NCBI RefSeq assembly: GCF_001982635.1 | Contig: NZ_MKFI01000001.1 | Location: 62,001 to 126,000, forward strand | Source of the DNA: Bradyrhizobium mercantei | Lineage (GTDB): Bacteria; Pseudomonadota; Alphaproteobacteria; Rhizobiales; Xanthobacteraceae | DNA: 64,000 nucleotides | Reading direction: 5' to 3' | In this document: positions 37,937 through 49,310 of the stretch, piece by piece | How the letters are laid out: every line of letters begins with the position of its first letter | Position numbering within the stretch: position 1 is the stretch's first letter | Translations under genes and position numbers: made by a program | The notes under the pieces: model-generated | Told to the model about the DNA's origin: nothing | Databases searched by the model: none | What the model saw: only the letters and a program-made list of their open reading frames with translations

Positions 37937-40012
37937 TCACTCCGCTGCCGTCAGCATTCGGCCCGACGCCAGCCGCGAGCATTCCGCCATCACGGCAGAG
38001 GCTCGCGCGATCGGGTTGGTCAGATAGAAGTCCTCGACGGTCGGCCTGAAGGCTGCCTTGTCGACGCTGCCGCCCTTGCCCGCCAGCGCCTTCACGTCAT
38101 CAGCCTTGCCCGCCTCGATCTGGTCGAGCCGCATCAAATGCGGATAGGTCTTGAACATCGCCTGCCGCAGCGCCTGCAGCGAGTCGAACGGCAGCTTCTT
38201 GCCGAGCACGTCGGACAGCGCGCGGATGATCGCCCAGTCCTCGCGGGCTTCGCCCGGCGGGAACGCAGCGCGGTTGGCGATCTGCGCCCGGCCCTCGGTG
38301 TTGACGTAGATGCCGGACTTCTCGGTATAGGCCGCGCCCGGCAGGATCACGTCGGCGCGGTGCGCGCCCTGGTCGCCATGGGTGCCGATATAGACCACGA
38401 AGGTGCCGTCCGGCGCCTTGATCTCGTCGGCGCCGAGCAGGAACAGCACGTCGAGCGTGCCGAAGGTCGTCATCTGCGCCGTGGTCAGGCCACCGGCCGA
38501 AGGCGAGAAGCCGATATCGAGCGCGCCGGCACGGGAGGCGGTGTCCTGCAACACGGCAAAACCGTTCCAGCCGTCCTTCAGCGCGCCGACATCGACGGCG
38601 AGCTTGGCGGCTTGCGCCAGCACCGCAGCACCATCGTGCCTGTTGTAGGCGCCGGCGCCGACCAGGATGATCGGGTGCTGCGCGTTCTTCAGCACGTCGG
38701 CGAAAGAGTGCTTGCCAGCCACGAGATCGGCGAGCGTGTCGGTGCCGGCGCCGAGATAGTCGTGCTCATAGGTGAAATCGGCCTTGGCGCCGATCATGCC
38801 GACCTTGAGCCCGCCGGTGCGCCAGCGCTTGCGGATCCGCGCGTTCAACACCGCGGCTTCCTTGCGCGGATGCGAGCCGATGATCAGGATCGCGTCGGCC
38901 TGGTCGATGCCGGCAATGGTCGGGTTGAAGATGTAGGAGCCGCGGCCGGCCTTGGCGTCGAACGCGTCGCCGCCCTGCACCGCCAGATTGACCGAGCCGA
39001 ACGCAGCCAGCAGCTCCTTCAGCGCATACATCTCATCGACCGCGGCGAGATCGCCGGCGATCGCGCCGATCCGCTTGCCGTCGCTGCGGCCGGCCTTGGC
39101 GGCGATCGTGGCGAAGGCTTCCTGCCAGGTCGCGGGCTTGAGCTGGCCGTTCTCACGCACATAGGGCCGGTCGAGGCGCTGCGTGCGCAGGCCGTCGACG
39201 ACGTGGCGGGTCTTGTCGGAGATCCACTCCTCGTTCACCGCCTCGTTGATGCGCGGCAGGATGCGCATCACCTCGCGGCCGCGGGTGTCGACGCGGATCG
39301 CAGATCCGACGCCGTCCATGACGTCGACCGACTGCGTCTTGCCGAGCTCCCAGGGGCGCGCCGCAAAGGCATAAGGCTTCGAGGTCAGCGCGCCGACCGG
39401 GCAGATGTCGACGAGGTTGCCCTGCAGCTCCGAGCTCAGCGCCTGCTCGAGATAGGTGGTGATCTCCATGTCCTCGCCCCGGCCGGTCGCACCCATTTCC
39501 GGGGCGCCGCAGACTTCGGCGGAGAAGCGGACGCAGCGCGTGCACTGAATGCAGCGATTCATCGAGGTCTTGACCAGCGCGCCGAGATACTTGTCCTCGA
39601 CCGCGCGCTTGTTCTCGGCGAAACGGCTGGTGTCGACACCGTAGCCCATCGCCTGGTCCTGCAAATCGCACTCGCCGCCCTGGTCGCAGATCGGGCAGTC
39701 CAGCGGATGGTTGATCAGCAGGAACTCCATCACGCCTTCGCGCGCCTTCTTCACCATCGGCGAACGGGTCGAGATCTCCGGCGGCTCGCCCTTCGGGCCC
39801 GGACGGCAGTCGCGCACGGCCCAGGCGCAGCTCGCGACCGGCTTCGGGCCGCCCTTCACCTCGACTAGGCACATCCGGCAATTGCCGGCGATCGACAGCC
39901 GCTCGTGATAGCAGAAGCGCGGAATCTCGGCGCCGGCCGCCTCGCACGCCTGCAACAGCGTGTACTCCGGCGGCACATCGATCTCTTTGCCATCGACGAT
40001 GATCTTGCTCAT
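37937..40012 (-). CDS. nuoG: NADH-quinone oxidoreductase subunit G
   Basis: The 691-residue peripheral-arm subunit begins with a 2Fe-2S ferredoxin domain ([30 protein letters not shown]). A His-Cys3 4Fe-4S site follows ([17 protein letters not shown]), then another 4Fe-4S site ([10 protein letters not shown]) and a molybdopterin-oxidoreductase-like domain that has no cofactor in complex I. It is 9 bases downstream of nuoF. Confidence 0.97.
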   Translation of the reverse strand: MSKIIVDGKEIDVPPEYTLLQACEAAGAEIPRFCYHERLSIAGNCRMCLVEVKGGPKPVASCAWAVRDCRPGPKGEPPEISTRSPMVKKAREGVMEFLLINHPLDCPICDQGGECDLQDQAMGYGVDTSRFAENKRAVEDKYLGALVKTSMNRCIQCTRCVRFSAEVCGAPEMGATGRGEDMEITTYLEQALSSELQGNLVDICPVGALTSKPYAFAARPWELGKTQSVDVMDGVGSAIRVDTRGREVMRILPRINEAVNEEWISDKTRHVVDGLRTQRLDRPYVRENGQLKPATWQEAFATIAAKAGRSDGKRIGAIAGDLAAVDEMYALKELLAAFGSVNLAVQGGDAFDAKAGRGSYIFNPTIAGIDQADAILIIGSHPRKEAAVLNARIRKRWRTGGLKVGMIGAKADFTYEHDYLGAGTDTLADLVAGKHSFADVLKNAQHPIILVGAGAYNRHDGAAVLAQAAKLAVDVGALKDGWNGFAVLQDTASRAGALDIGFSPSAGGLTTAQMTTFGTLDVLFLLGADEIKAPDGTFVVYIGTHGDQGAHRADVILPGAAYTEKSGIYVNTEGRAQIANRAAFPPGEAREDWAIIRALSDVLGKKLPFDSLQALRQAMFKTYPHLMRLDQIEAGKADDVKALAGKGGSVDKAAFRPTVEDFYLTNPIARASAVMAECSRLASGRMLTAAE

Positions 40013-40021
40013 GTCTCTTCT

Positions 40022-41347
<1,326 letters not shown>

Positions 41348-41366
41348 AACAAAAACTTTCCGAACA

Positions 41367-41531
41367 TCACCGATTGGCTTGGGAGTACGCGAGCCCGGCG
41401 GCGCAGCCGCCGAACACGATGGCCCACAACAGGCTGGATTCCAGCGTGGCGCTCAGGCCGTACCGTTGCAGCAGGAACATGAAGCCGGCCGCGACGGCGG
41501 TATGCAGCGCGATCGTGCGCCAGGCCTTCAT
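41367..41531 (-). CDS. Small membrane protein between nuoE and nuoF
   Basis: The 54-residue product has two hydrophobic segments ([20 protein letters not shown] and [20 protein letters not shown]). I prefer the ATG at 41531 because GGGGAGGGG lies about 8 bases upstream. An ATG at 41579 that overlaps the nuoE stop (TGATG) would add 16 residues. It is co-transcribed with the nuo genes. It does not match any of the 14 core subunits; it may be an accessory or assembly factor. Confidence 0.65.
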   Translation of the reverse strand: MKAWRTIALHTAVAAGFMFLLQRYGLSATLESSLLWAIVFGGCAAGLAYSQANR

Positions 41532-41578
41532 CGCTGCGCCCCTCCCCGTCCCCGTTGCCTGCACCTGAAAGCCCCCCA

Positions 41579-42190
41579 TCAGGTGGTTTCCTTCAGCGTC
41601 GTCGGCCCGCCTGCGGGTGCCGAGAACTGACGGTCGATCTGCGGACCCGGCTTCGGCGGATTGCCGGCGGCAAAGCCGTCGAGCACCTTGCCGAAGCTTT
41701 CCTTGGTCAGGTCCTCATACGTGTCCTTCCAGATCAGCACCATCGGCGCGTTCACGCAGGCCCCGAGGCACTCGACCTCCTCCCAGGAGAAGTTGCCGTC
41801 CTTCGACAGCTGGAACGGATCGTGATGGATGCGATGCTGGCAGACCTCGATCAGGTCGGCGGCGCCGCGCAGCCGGCACGGCGTGGTGCCGCAGACCTGC
41901 ACATGCGCCTTCTTGCCGACCGGCGAAAGCTGGAACATGGTGTAGAAGGTCGCGATCTCGAGCATGCGGATATGCGGCATCTCGAGCAGGTCGGCGACGG
42001 CGCGGATCGCGGCTTCCGAGACCCAGCCGTCATGCTGCTCCTGCACGCGCCACAAGATTGCGATCGCAGCCGAAGCCTGACGACCCGGCGGATACTTCTC
42101 GATCTGCTTCTTGGCCCAGGCCAAATTCTCGTCCGTGAACGTGAAGCTCGCGGGCTGCAATTCCTTCGGGGCAAGGCGGCGGACGGACAT
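41579..42190 (-). CDS. nuoE: NADH-quinone oxidoreductase subunit E (2Fe-2S)
   Basis: The 203-residue thioredoxin-fold subunit holds cluster N1a, with ligands in [12 protein letters not shown] and CLGACVNAP. The N-terminus ([20 protein letters not shown]) and [13 protein letters not shown] are standard. The C-terminal tail is Pro-rich ([20 protein letters not shown]), as in other alphaproteobacterial NuoE proteins. Confidence 0.97.
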   Translation of the reverse strand: MSVRRLAPKELQPASFTFTDENLAWAKKQIEKYPPGRQASAAIAILWRVQEQHDGWVSEAAIRAVADLLEMPHIRMLEIATFYTMFQLSPVGKKAHVQVCGTTPCRLRGAADLIEVCQHRIHHDPFQLSKDGNFSWEEVECLGACVNAPMVLIWKDTYEDLTKESFGKVLDGFAAGNPPKPGPQIDRQFSAPAGGPTTLKETT

Positions 42191-42233
42191 CGATCAAACT
42201 CTCAATTAGCGCGCGGTGCCGATGCGGACATCA

Positions 42234-43430
42234 TCACCGGTCGACCTCGCCGAACACGATGTCCAGCGAGCCAAGGATGGCGGAAACGTCGGCCAAGAGA
42301 TGGCCCTTGCAGATGTGATCCATCGCTTGCAGATGGGCGAAGCCCGGCGCGCGGATCTTGCACTTGTAGGGCTTGTTGGTGCCGTCGGCGACGAGATAGA
42401 CGCCGAACTCGCCCTTCGGCGCCTCGACCGCGGCGTAGACTTCGCCGGCCGGCACGTGGACGCCTTCGGTGTAGAGCTTGAAGTGATGGATCAGCGCTTC
42501 CATCGAACGCTTCATCTCGCCACGGCGCGGCGGCGCGATCTTGTTGTCCTCGACCACGACCGGGCCCTGCCCGTCGGCCGCCTTCAGCTTCTGGATGCAC
42601 TGCTTCATGATGCGCACTGACTGGCGCATCTCTTCCATGCGGATCAGGTAGCGGTCGTAGCAGTCGCCGTTCTTGCCGATCGGAATGTCGAAATCCATCT
42701 CGGCGTAGCACTCATAGGGCTGCGCCTTGCGCAGGTCCCAGGCCGCGCCGGAGCCGCGTACCATGACGCCGGAGAAGCCCCACTCCCAGGCCTCCTTCAG
42801 CGGCACGATGCCGATATCGACATTGCGCTGCTTGAAGATGCGGTTGCCGGTGAGCAGCCGATCGAGGTCGTCGACGACCTTGAGGAACGGATCGCACCAC
42901 GCGTCGATATCGTCGATCAGCTTCGGCGGCAGGTCCTGATGCACGCCGCCGACGCGGAAGAACGCCGCGTGCATGCGCGAGCCCGAGGCGCGCTCGTAGA
43001 ACACCATCAGCTTTTCGCGCTCTTCGAAGCCCCAAAGCGGCGGGGTCAGCGCGCCGACGTCCATCGCCTGCGTGGTGACGTTGAGCAGATGCGACAGGAT
43101 GCGGCCGATCTCGCAATACAGCACGCGGATCAACTGGCCGCGGCGCGGCACGGTGATGCCGAGCAGCTTTTCCGCCGCGAGGCAGAACGCATGCTCCTGG
43201 TTCATCGGCGCGACGTAGTCGAGCCGGTCGAAATACGGAATCGCCTGCAGGTAGGTCTTGTGCTCGATCAGCTTCTCGGTGCCGCGGTGAAGCAGGCCGA
43301 TATGCGGATCGACGCGCTCGACGACTTCGCCGTCGAGCTCCAGCACGAGGCGAAGCACGCCGTGCGCCGCCGGATGCTGCGGACCGAAGTTGATGGTGAA
43401 GTTGCGAAGATTTTGCGGTTGCTCGTTCAT
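42234..43430 (-). CDS. nuoD: NADH-quinone oxidoreductase subunit D
   Basis: The 398-residue 49-kDa subunit lines the quinone site. It has [20 protein letters not shown] near the start (His ligand of quinone), [20 protein letters not shown], and the C-terminal Asp-rich FGEVDR. A separate nuoC gene precedes it, with a 4-base ATGA overlap. A 43-base gap separates it from nuoE. Confidence 0.98.
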   Translation of the reverse strand: MNEQPQNLRNFTINFGPQHPAAHGVLRLVLELDGEVVERVDPHIGLLHRGTEKLIEHKTYLQAIPYFDRLDYVAPMNQEHAFCLAAEKLLGITVPRRGQLIRVLYCEIGRILSHLLNVTTQAMDVGALTPPLWGFEEREKLMVFYERASGSRMHAAFFRVGGVHQDLPPKLIDDIDAWCDPFLKVVDDLDRLLTGNRIFKQRNVDIGIVPLKEAWEWGFSGVMVRGSGAAWDLRKAQPYECYAEMDFDIPIGKNGDCYDRYLIRMEEMRQSVRIMKQCIQKLKAADGQGPVVVEDNKIAPPRRGEMKRSMEALIHHFKLYTEGVHVPAGEVYAAVEAPKGEFGVYLVADGTNKPYKCKIRAPGFAHLQAMDHICKGHLLADVSAILGSLDIVFGEVDR

Positions 43431-44044
43431 GGCTTCGGCTCCGCCTTGGCCTTCTCGTCACCGGGAAGCGGATAGTCCGCGCCTTCCCAGGGCGAAAGGA
43501 AATCGAACTTGCGGAATTCCTGGTTGAGCCGGACCGGCTCGTACAGCACCCGCTTCTCCTGGTCGTCGTAGCGAACCTCGACGAAGCCGGTGAGCGGGAA
43601 ATCCTTGCGCAGCGGATGGCCGTCGAAGCCGTAATCCGTCAGCAGGCGGCGCATGTCGGGATGGCCGGTGAAGATCACGCCGTAGAGATCGTAGGTCTCG
43701 CGCTCGAACCAGTCGGCACCCGGGAACACGCCGATGATCGACGGCACCTGCGAGGTCTCGTCGGCCTGACCGCGCAAACGGATGCGCACATTCAGCGTCG
43801 GCGACAGCAGATGGTAGACGACGTCGAAGCGCTTCTCGCGGCTCGGATAGTCGACCGCGGTCACGTCGGTGATGTTGACGAAACGGCAGCCGGCATCGTC
43901 ACGCAGAAAAGTGACGACGTCCACGATTCTGCCAATCTCGACGTCGATAGTGAGTTGATCGAACGCGACCGAGTGCGCCGTGGCGGCGCCGGGAAGCGCG
44001 CTCACGATCGTCTGCCCAAGGGCGTCGAGCTTGCCGTCGTCCAT
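43427..44044 (-). CDS. nuoC: NADH-quinone oxidoreductase subunit C
   Basis: The 205-residue 30-kDa subunit has the signature [20 protein letters not shown] and [17 protein letters not shown]. It is not fused to NuoD, as is usual in alphaproteobacteria. It follows nuoB by 12 bases and overlaps nuoD. Confidence 0.97.
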   Translation of the reverse strand: MDDGKLDALGQTIVSALPGAATAHSVAFDQLTIDVEIGRIVDVVTFLRDDAGCRFVNITDVTAVDYPSREKRFDVVYHLLSPTLNVRIRLRGQADETSQVPSIIGVFPGADWFERETYDLYGVIFTGHPDMRRLLTDYGFDGHPLRKDFPLTGFVEVRYDDQEKRVLYEPVRLNQEFRKFDFLSPWEGADYPLPGDEKAKAEPKP

Positions 44045-44056
44045 GACGTAAAAACC

Positions 44057-44647
44057 TTAGCGTTCGATAGTGCCGATACGGCGGATCTTCTTCTGCAGCA
44101 GCAGCACGCCGTAAAGCAGTGCCTCCGCCGTGGGCGGGCAGCCCGGCACGTAGATGTCGATCGGCACGATGCGGTCGCAACCGCGCACCACCGAGTAGGA
44201 GTAGTGGTAGTAGCCGCCACCATTGGCGCAGGAGCCCATCGAGATGACGTAGCGCGGCTCCGGCATCTGGTCGTAGACCTTGCGCAGCGCGGGCGCCATC
44301 TTGTTGGTCAAGGTGCCCGCGACGATCATCACGTCGGACTGCCGCGGCGAAGCGCGCGGCGCGAAGCCAAACCGCTCGACGTCGTAGCGCGGCATCGAGA
44401 CCTGCATCATCTCGACCGCGCAGCAGGCGAGGCCGAAGGTCATCCACATCAGCGAGCCGGTGCGCGCCCAGGTGATCAGGTCATCGGCGGCGGCGACGAA
44501 GAAGCCCTTGTCGGACAGCTCGTGATTGACCTCGAGGAAAAACGGATCATTGGCGCCGACCGGCTTGCCGGTCGACGGATCGAGAATGCCCCTCGGGGCC
44601 TGCGCGATGGCCGGCTGCGAGGATGCGGCGGTGGGGCTCAATCCCAT
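44057..44647 (-). CDS. nuoB: NADH-quinone oxidoreductase subunit B (cluster N2)
   Basis: The 196-residue subunit holds the terminal cluster N2. Its four cysteines are the tandem pair in [11 protein letters not shown], then [20 protein letters not shown] and YVPGCPP. The start at 44647 is preferred; it overlaps nuoA by 10 bases, whereas a start at 44668 would overlap by 31 and add seven extra residues. Confidence 0.97.
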   Translation of the reverse strand: MGLSPTAASSQPAIAQAPRGILDPSTGKPVGANDPFFLEVNHELSDKGFFVAAADDLITWARTGSLMWMTFGLACCAVEMMQVSMPRYDVERFGFAPRASPRQSDVMIVAGTLTNKMAPALRKVYDQMPEPRYVISMGSCANGGGYYHYSYSVVRGCDRIVPIDIYVPGCPPTAEALLYGVLLLQKKIRRIGTIER

Positions 44648-45003
44648 TCGAGCGCACCTTTCTTCCATTCATATGCAAACCCGACCGTCAGCACGGCCAG
44701 GAACACCATCATCGACCAGAAGCCGGTGGCGCCGAGCTTTCCGAACGCCACGGCCCACGGGAACAGGAACGCCACTTCGAGATCGAAGATGATGAAGAGG
44801 ATCGCCACCAGATAGAAGCGGACGTCGAACTTCATGCGGGCGTCGTCGAATGCGTTGAATCCGCATTCATAGGCGGACAGCTTTTCCGGATCAGGCGACT
44901 GGAACGCGACCAGGAACGGCGCGATCAGGAGCGCCAGACCGATCAGGCTGGCGACCCCGATAAAGACCACAAGTGGGAGGTAATTCTGCAGGATGCCGGT
45001 CAT
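44638..45003 (-). CDS. nuoA: NADH-quinone oxidoreductase subunit A
   Basis: The 121-residue three-TM subunit is the first gene of the operon. It has [20 protein letters not shown] and [24 protein letters not shown] segments (here [20 protein letters not shown]) with the conserved Cys and acidic residues of the quinone-channel loop. The start at 45003 places the first TM at the N-terminus; the open frame back to 45102 is leader. Confidence 0.97.
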   Translation of the reverse strand: MTGILQNYLPLVVFIGVASLIGLALLIAPFLVAFQSPDPEKLSAYECGFNAFDDARMKFDVRFYLVAILFIIFDLEVAFLFPWAVAFGKLGATGFWSMMVFLAVLTVGFAYEWKKGALEWD

Positions 45004-45069
45004 CGGCGAGGCCTTCTTGCTGCGGTTTCGGACGTGCCGCAGATTCGTTGATTGGAATTGTTCTTGAGG

Positions 45070-45097
45070 CTTTAGCGCAGCGCAACAGGGGGCGCAA
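45070..45097 (-). promoter_or_regulatory. Candidate promoter of the nuo operon
   Basis: On the minus strand TTGCGC (45097-45092) is followed after 16 bases by CTAAAG (45075-45070), about 65 bases before the nuoA start. The 214-base gap between the MarR gene and nuoA must hold the operon promoter, but the -10 match is weak. Confidence 0.3.
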
Positions 45098-45217
45098 GAC
45101 AAGCTATTTTGACGCTTTTACCGTCCTTCCGGCGGGCTCTTGGCCGCATCGGGCGGATGCGCTTGCCTCTTCGGGCAACGCCGAGGCGGCCATCCGGAGC
45201 CCTGCGCTCTCCCCATA

Positions 45218-45739
45218 TCAGCCCAGCTCCCGCTCGGCAGCGAGCATCTCGGCGGCCGTAGCGGTCAGCCGGTCGATGTGTCCAAGCAAGAGCTCAAGTT
45301 CCTGTGGATCAAGCTGTTCCAGCAGGCGCCGGTTTCGCTCCTGCGCCCCGGCCACGATGGCGTCATGGGCAGCGAGGCCGGCCTTGGTCAGCGAGATCAG
45401 TGTCTCACGATTGTCACGCGGATTGGCCGCCTTGGCGACCAGCTTGCGCGCCACGAGTTCGGCGAGCGCCCGGCTGATCTGCCCCTTGTCCATGCCGACC
45501 GCCTCGGCAAGCCGCACCACGCTCATCGGCGGGCGCCGGCCGAGCGAGACCACCAGGCCGAACTCGACCGAGGACAGTCCGGTCAGGCGCTTGTAGCGCA
45601 GCATCGCACCGCGCCTCAGCAAGTTCGCCAGCACCATGAGCCGCGACGACATCATCGCCGTGACCGGCGCCAGTTCGGCATCGGCAATCGCCGCCGGCGG
45701 TAACACCTTCGCTGTCCTGAGCTTCTCAGTCATCGCCAA
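45218..45739 (-). CDS. MarR-family transcriptional regulator
   Basis: The 173-residue protein has the winged-helix core of MarR repressors: SSVEFGLVVSLGRRPPMSVV, then MDKGQISRALAELVARKLVA as recognition helix region, and the wing NPRDNRETLISLTKAG. It is divergent from the Rieske oxygenase gene and separated from it by about 125 bases carrying two tandem palindromes, its likely operators. It probably represses that oxygenase-transporter pair until an aromatic ligand binds. Confidence 0.9.
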   Translation of the reverse strand: MAMTEKLRTAKVLPPAAIADAELAPVTAMMSSRLMVLANLLRRGAMLRYKRLTGLSSVEFGLVVSLGRRPPMSVVRLAEAVGMDKGQISRALAELVARKLVAKAANPRDNRETLISLTKAGLAAHDAIVAGAQERNRRLLEQLDPQELELLLGHIDRLTATAAEMLAAERELG

Positions 45740-45777
45740 CCTCTGCCAACAAAGCCGGTCGCTGCCAAGCTTATCAA

Positions 45778-45823
45778 TATCGTTGACATTGTCATCGATA
45801 TACCGTTGACTTGATCAACGATA
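45778..45823. promoter_or_regulatory. Two adjacent 23-bp palindromic operators
   Basis: Site 1 (45778-45800) is TATCGTTGA-cattg-TCATCGATA, and site 2 (45801-45823) is TACCGTTGA-cttga-TCAACGATA. Each has 9-bp arms with a 5-bp spacer; they abut exactly, so equivalent bases repeat every 23 bp, about two helical turns. The site is 42 bases before the oxygenase ATG and 39 bases from the MarR start. It fits cooperative binding by two MarR dimers that control both directions. Confidence 0.7.
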
Positions 45824-45864
45824 GATCGGCCACCGGCACCAGACCAGCGGCGGGAGGAAACAAC

Positions 45865-47055
45865 ATGAATATCACCCAGCGGGACCGCGACCTCGGCACG
45901 GCCTATGCGATGAAGCCGTCCACCACCCGGACCGAGCTCACCTCGGTCGCCCGCGGCACGCCGATGGGTGAGCTACTGCGCCGCTACTGGCACCCGGTCG
46001 GCCTCTCCAGCGACGCCACTGATATCCCCAGAAAAGTCCGTGCGCTCGGTGAGGATCTGATCCTGTTCCGCGACAGGCATGGCCGGACCGGCCTGCTGCA
46101 CGCGCGCTGTTGCCATCGCGGCACCACACTCTATTACGGCAAGGTCGAGGACGACGGCATCCGCTGCTGCTATCACGGCTGGAAGTTCGACACCGAGGGG
46201 CACTGCCTCGAACAACCCTGCGAGCCCGAAGGCGGCCTGTTCAAGGACAAGGTGCGCCAGCCCTGGTATCCGGTGCAGGAACGCTACGGCCTGATCTTCG
46301 CCTATATGGGCCCGGCCGATAAGAAGCCGGTGCTGCCGCGCTACGAGTGCCTCGAGACCATGGACGACGGCGAATTCGTCGAGGCCGACGATTCCTCGAT
46401 CGGCGGCGGCGGCCCGGCGGTGATCCCCTGCAACTGGCTGCAGCATTTCGAGAACGTGGTCGACCCCTACCACGTGCCGGTGCTGCACGGCTCGTTCTCT
46501 GGACCGCAATTCACCACCATGATGGCCTCGATCCCCGAGGTGAAGTTCGAGATGTCGCCGCGCGGCGTCGCAGTGCGCTCGATCCGCAGGCAGGACGACG
46601 GCAAGGTGTTTTATCGCGTCAGCGAGGCCGCCCTCCCCACGCTGCGGATCGTACCCAACCCGCGGGTCGCGCAATTCGCCCGCGTCGAATCGATCGGCTG
46701 GACCCTGCCGATCGACGACACCTCATTCCGGATCTATGTCGCCGGCCGGGTCAAGAACGCGGGCGATATCGGACGCATGCGCTCGAAATTCAACGGCAAG
46801 TTCTGGTGGGACATGACCGAGCGAGAGCACCAGCAATTCCCCGGCGACTACGAGGCGCAGGTCGGCCAGGGACCGGTGACGATCCATTCCGAAGAGCACT
46901 TTGGCCAGAGCGACCGCGGCATCCTGATGATCCGCCGGATGCTCTCTGACCAGCTCGAGGCGTTGGCCGCCGGCCGCGACCCGATCGGCGTGTCGTTCGA
47001 CGCCGACACGAGCCCGGTCGAGTTCGAAGCGGGGAATTACATCCGCGAGGCGTAG
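45865..47055 (+). CDS. Rieske-type aromatic ring-hydroxylating oxygenase
   Basis: The 396-residue protein is the terminal oxygenase subunit of a Rieske non-heme iron system (phthalate 4,5-dioxygenase/vanillate demethylase-like). Rieske ligands are Cys82, His84 (RCCHRG) and Cys101, His104 (CCYHGW). The mononuclear iron site is NVVDPYHVPVLH with His203 and His208. A reductase and ferredoxin are not encoded nearby, so electrons must come from elsewhere. The start at 45865 is supported by GGGAGGA. The substrate is unknown. Confidence 0.92.
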   Translation: MNITQRDRDLGTAYAMKPSTTRTELTSVARGTPMGELLRRYWHPVGLSSDATDIPRKVRALGEDLILFRDRHGRTGLLHARCCHRGTTLYYGKVEDDGIRCCYHGWKFDTEGHCLEQPCEPEGGLFKDKVRQPWYPVQERYGLIFAYMGPADKKPVLPRYECLETMDDGEFVEADDSSIGGGGPAVIPCNWLQHFENVVDPYHVPVLHGSFSGPQFTTMMASIPEVKFEMSPRGVAVRSIRRQDDGKVFYRVSEAALPTLRIVPNPRVAQFARVESIGWTLPIDDTSFRIYVAGRVKNAGDIGRMRSKFNGKFWWDMTEREHQQFPGDYEAQVGQGPVTIHSEEHFGQSDRGILMIRRMLSDQLEALAAGRDPIGVSFDADTSPVEFEAGNYIREA

Positions 47056-47099
47056 AGCCGGCACGCAAGCAAACAACAACAAGACAATTCGGGGGAAGC

Positions 47100-48392
47100 A
47101 TGGTCGATCTCGCACCGCAAGCGGCAGCGCAGACGCAGGTTGGCGCCAGGCCTGCCGCGCGTCGCTACTACGTGCTCGCCTTGCTCACGATCATTTACGC
47201 CCTCAACTTCCTCGACCGCACGATCTTCAACGTGCTGATCGAGCCCATCAAGAAGGAGTTCCTGCTCAGCGACACCACGATGGGCCTGCTCGCCGGGTTC
47301 GGCTTCGTGCTGTTCTACTCGCTGCTCGGCATTCCCATCGCGCGGATGGCCGACCGTCTGAATCGCCGCAACATCGTCGCCATCGCCTTCGCGTTCTGGA
47401 GCGCGATGACCTATCTCTGCGGCCTTGCCTCCAGCGTCACGACGCTGGCGCTGGCGCGGGTCGGCGTCGGCATCGGGGAATCCGCGGGCACACCGGCCTC
47501 GCAATCGATGATCGCTGATCTGTTCGACAAGAACGAGCGTCCCCGCGCGCTCGGGATCTACGCGATCGGCACCTATCTCGGCGTCTTCCTCGGCTATTTC
47601 ATCGGCGGCTATGTCAACCAGCACTATGGCTGGCGGATGGCGTTCTTCACCGCCGGCCTGCCCGGCATCGCGCTCGCCGCCGTGCTATGGCTGACAATCT
47701 CGGAGCCTGCGCGCGGTACGATGGCCGAGACCTTCAAGGCCGAGCCGATCGGGCCGACATTGGGCTTCCTCGCATCGCAGCCGAGCTTCGTCATCGTGCT
47801 GGTCGGCTTTTGCCTGACGACCTACACCAACTACGCCACCGCGGTGTGGATCCCGCCGTTCCTGGCCCGCATCCATCATCTCACGAGCGCCGAGATCGGC
47901 ACCTATGCCGGCACCTTCAAGGGGCTTGCCGGCATGGCGGGCACGCTGATCGGCGGCCTCGTGGTGGCGCAGATCGGCCGCCGCGACGACCGCTGGAAGC
48001 TGTGGGCGCCCGCGATCATGTCCGGCCTCGCCGGTCCGGTGTTCGCGCTGTGCATGCTGACGCAAAGCTTCACGCTGATGGTCGCAACCCTGGCGCTGAC
48101 CTCGTTCATGGTCGGCTTCCATCTCGGTCCGATCTTCGCGATCGCCCAGACGGTGGCAAAGCCCAGTATGCGCGCATTGGCCTCGGCGATCGTACTGCTG
48201 ACCGCCACCTGCTTTGGCCAGGGTGTCGGCCCCCTCGCCGTCGGCATGATCAACGACGCGCTGAAGGGCACCTACGGCGTCGACGCGGTGCGCTATTCGC
48301 TGCTGTCGGCAGCGGTGACCACGACGCTCGGCGCGCTGCTGTTCGTCTGGGCGGCGCGCTGGATCCGGTCAGATATCGCGCGCGCGAGCTAG
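47100..48392 (+). CDS. MFS transporter, probably of the oxygenase substrate
   Basis: The 430-residue, 12-TM protein belongs to the major facilitator superfamily (spinster/aromatic-acid-type). It opens with YALNFLDRTIFNVLIEPIKK, and the loop 2-3 motif is IPIARMADRLNRRN. It starts 44 bases after the oxygenase with GGGGGAAG as ribosome-binding site, so both belong to one operon. Import of an aromatic acid is inferred. Its TAG overlaps the convergent hydrolase stop. Confidence 0.88.
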   Translation: MVDLAPQAAAQTQVGARPAARRYYVLALLTIIYALNFLDRTIFNVLIEPIKKEFLLSDTTMGLLAGFGFVLFYSLLGIPIARMADRLNRRNIVAIAFAFWSAMTYLCGLASSVTTLALARVGVGIGESAGTPASQSMIADLFDKNERPRALGIYAIGTYLGVFLGYFIGGYVNQHYGWRMAFFTAGLPGIALAAVLWLTISEPARGTMAETFKAEPIGPTLGFLASQPSFVIVLVGFCLTTYTNYATAVWIPPFLARIHHLTSAEIGTYAGTFKGLAGMAGTLIGGLVVAQIGRRDDRWKLWAPAIMSGLAGPVFALCMLTQSFTLMVATLALTSFMVGFHLGPIFAIAQTVAKPSMRALASAIVLLTATCFGQGVGPLAVGMINDALKGTYGVDAVRYSLLSAAVTTTLGALLFVWAARWIRSDIARAS

Positions 48393-49204
48393 TCGATGAA
48401 GGCCAGCAGGTCAGACATCAAGCGCGCGCTGTGCGTCAGCGGCAACGCGTGCGGCGCGCCTTCGTAGACGGCGAGCTTGCTTCCCTTGATCAGGGCCGCC
48501 GTTTTTGCGCCGGTGAGCTCCAATGGCGCGCTGGCATCCCTGTCGCCGTGCACGATCAGCGTCGGGAGGTCGATCGCTTTGGCCGCGGCGCGCAGATCGG
48601 CAAGGGAGATGGTCTTGCGGCAGGCCAGCGCCACCGGCAGCGGCACGCTCAGCATCATCTCCCGGATCCAGGCGCGCGTGGCTTCGGGTGTGTCTGGCAT
48701 GAAGAACGGCGCCTCGTTCTCGCCCATCCATTTCGCAAAGTCCTGCGCGATCGCGGCATTCTGCGCCTCGACCATCGCCCGCGGCACCGCGTCCGGGTTG
48801 TCCTCGGTCTGGACGAGAAACGGCGTGGTCGGCGCCACCAGCACCAGCCGCGCAATGCGACCTGCGCCATGCCGCGCCAGATAGTTCACCGCCTCGATCG
48901 ATCCCATCGAATGCGCGACGATGGTGACGTCGCGGAGATCGTGCTGCTCGATCACGGCGGCGACGTCATCGGTCAGCGTGTCGAGATCGTATCCGGTCAT
49001 CGGCATGTCGGAGCGGCCATGGCCGCGCCGGTCAGGCGCGACACAGCGATAGCCTTTTGCATTCAAGGCCACGATCTGGCTGCCCCAGATGCCGGAATTG
49101 AACGTCCAGGCGGCAAGCAGCAGCACCGGCCGGCCCGAGCCCCAATCCTGCACGAACAGTTTCGTGCCGTCCTTCGTGGTCGCATAAAGCGGTCGGCTTG
49201 CCAT
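48389..49204 (-). CDS. Alpha/beta hydrolase (chloroperoxidase/esterase-like)
   Basis: The 271-residue enzyme has the nucleophile elbow AHSMG with Ser99. The oxyanion region is LLLAAWTFNSGIWGSQ, the catalytic acid candidate is in IVHGDRDASAPLE, and the histidine lies near YEGAPHALPLTHSARL. It is similar to cofactor-free haloperoxidases and esterases. The start at 49204 has AAAGGGAGA upstream; a longer frame to 49276 is not supported. It is convergent with the MFS gene. Confidence 0.85.
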   Translation of the reverse strand: MASRPLYATTKDGTKLFVQDWGSGRPVLLLAAWTFNSGIWGSQIVALNAKGYRCVAPDRRGHGRSDMPMTGYDLDTLTDDVAAVIEQHDLRDVTIVAHSMGSIEAVNYLARHGAGRIARLVLVAPTTPFLVQTEDNPDAVPRAMVEAQNAAIAQDFAKWMGENEAPFFMPDTPEATRAWIREMMLSVPLPVALACRKTISLADLRAAAKAIDLPTLIVHGDRDASAPLELTGAKTAALIKGSKLAVYEGAPHALPLTHSARLMSDLLAFID

Positions 49205-49310
49205 CACATGTCTCCCTTTGCGGATCGATCGGCGACAACGCCGCCGATGCACGACCATCGCAAAGGGAGATCCCACGCGCGATTACGTGGAAGGTAAGCG
49301 CGCCCCTGCG

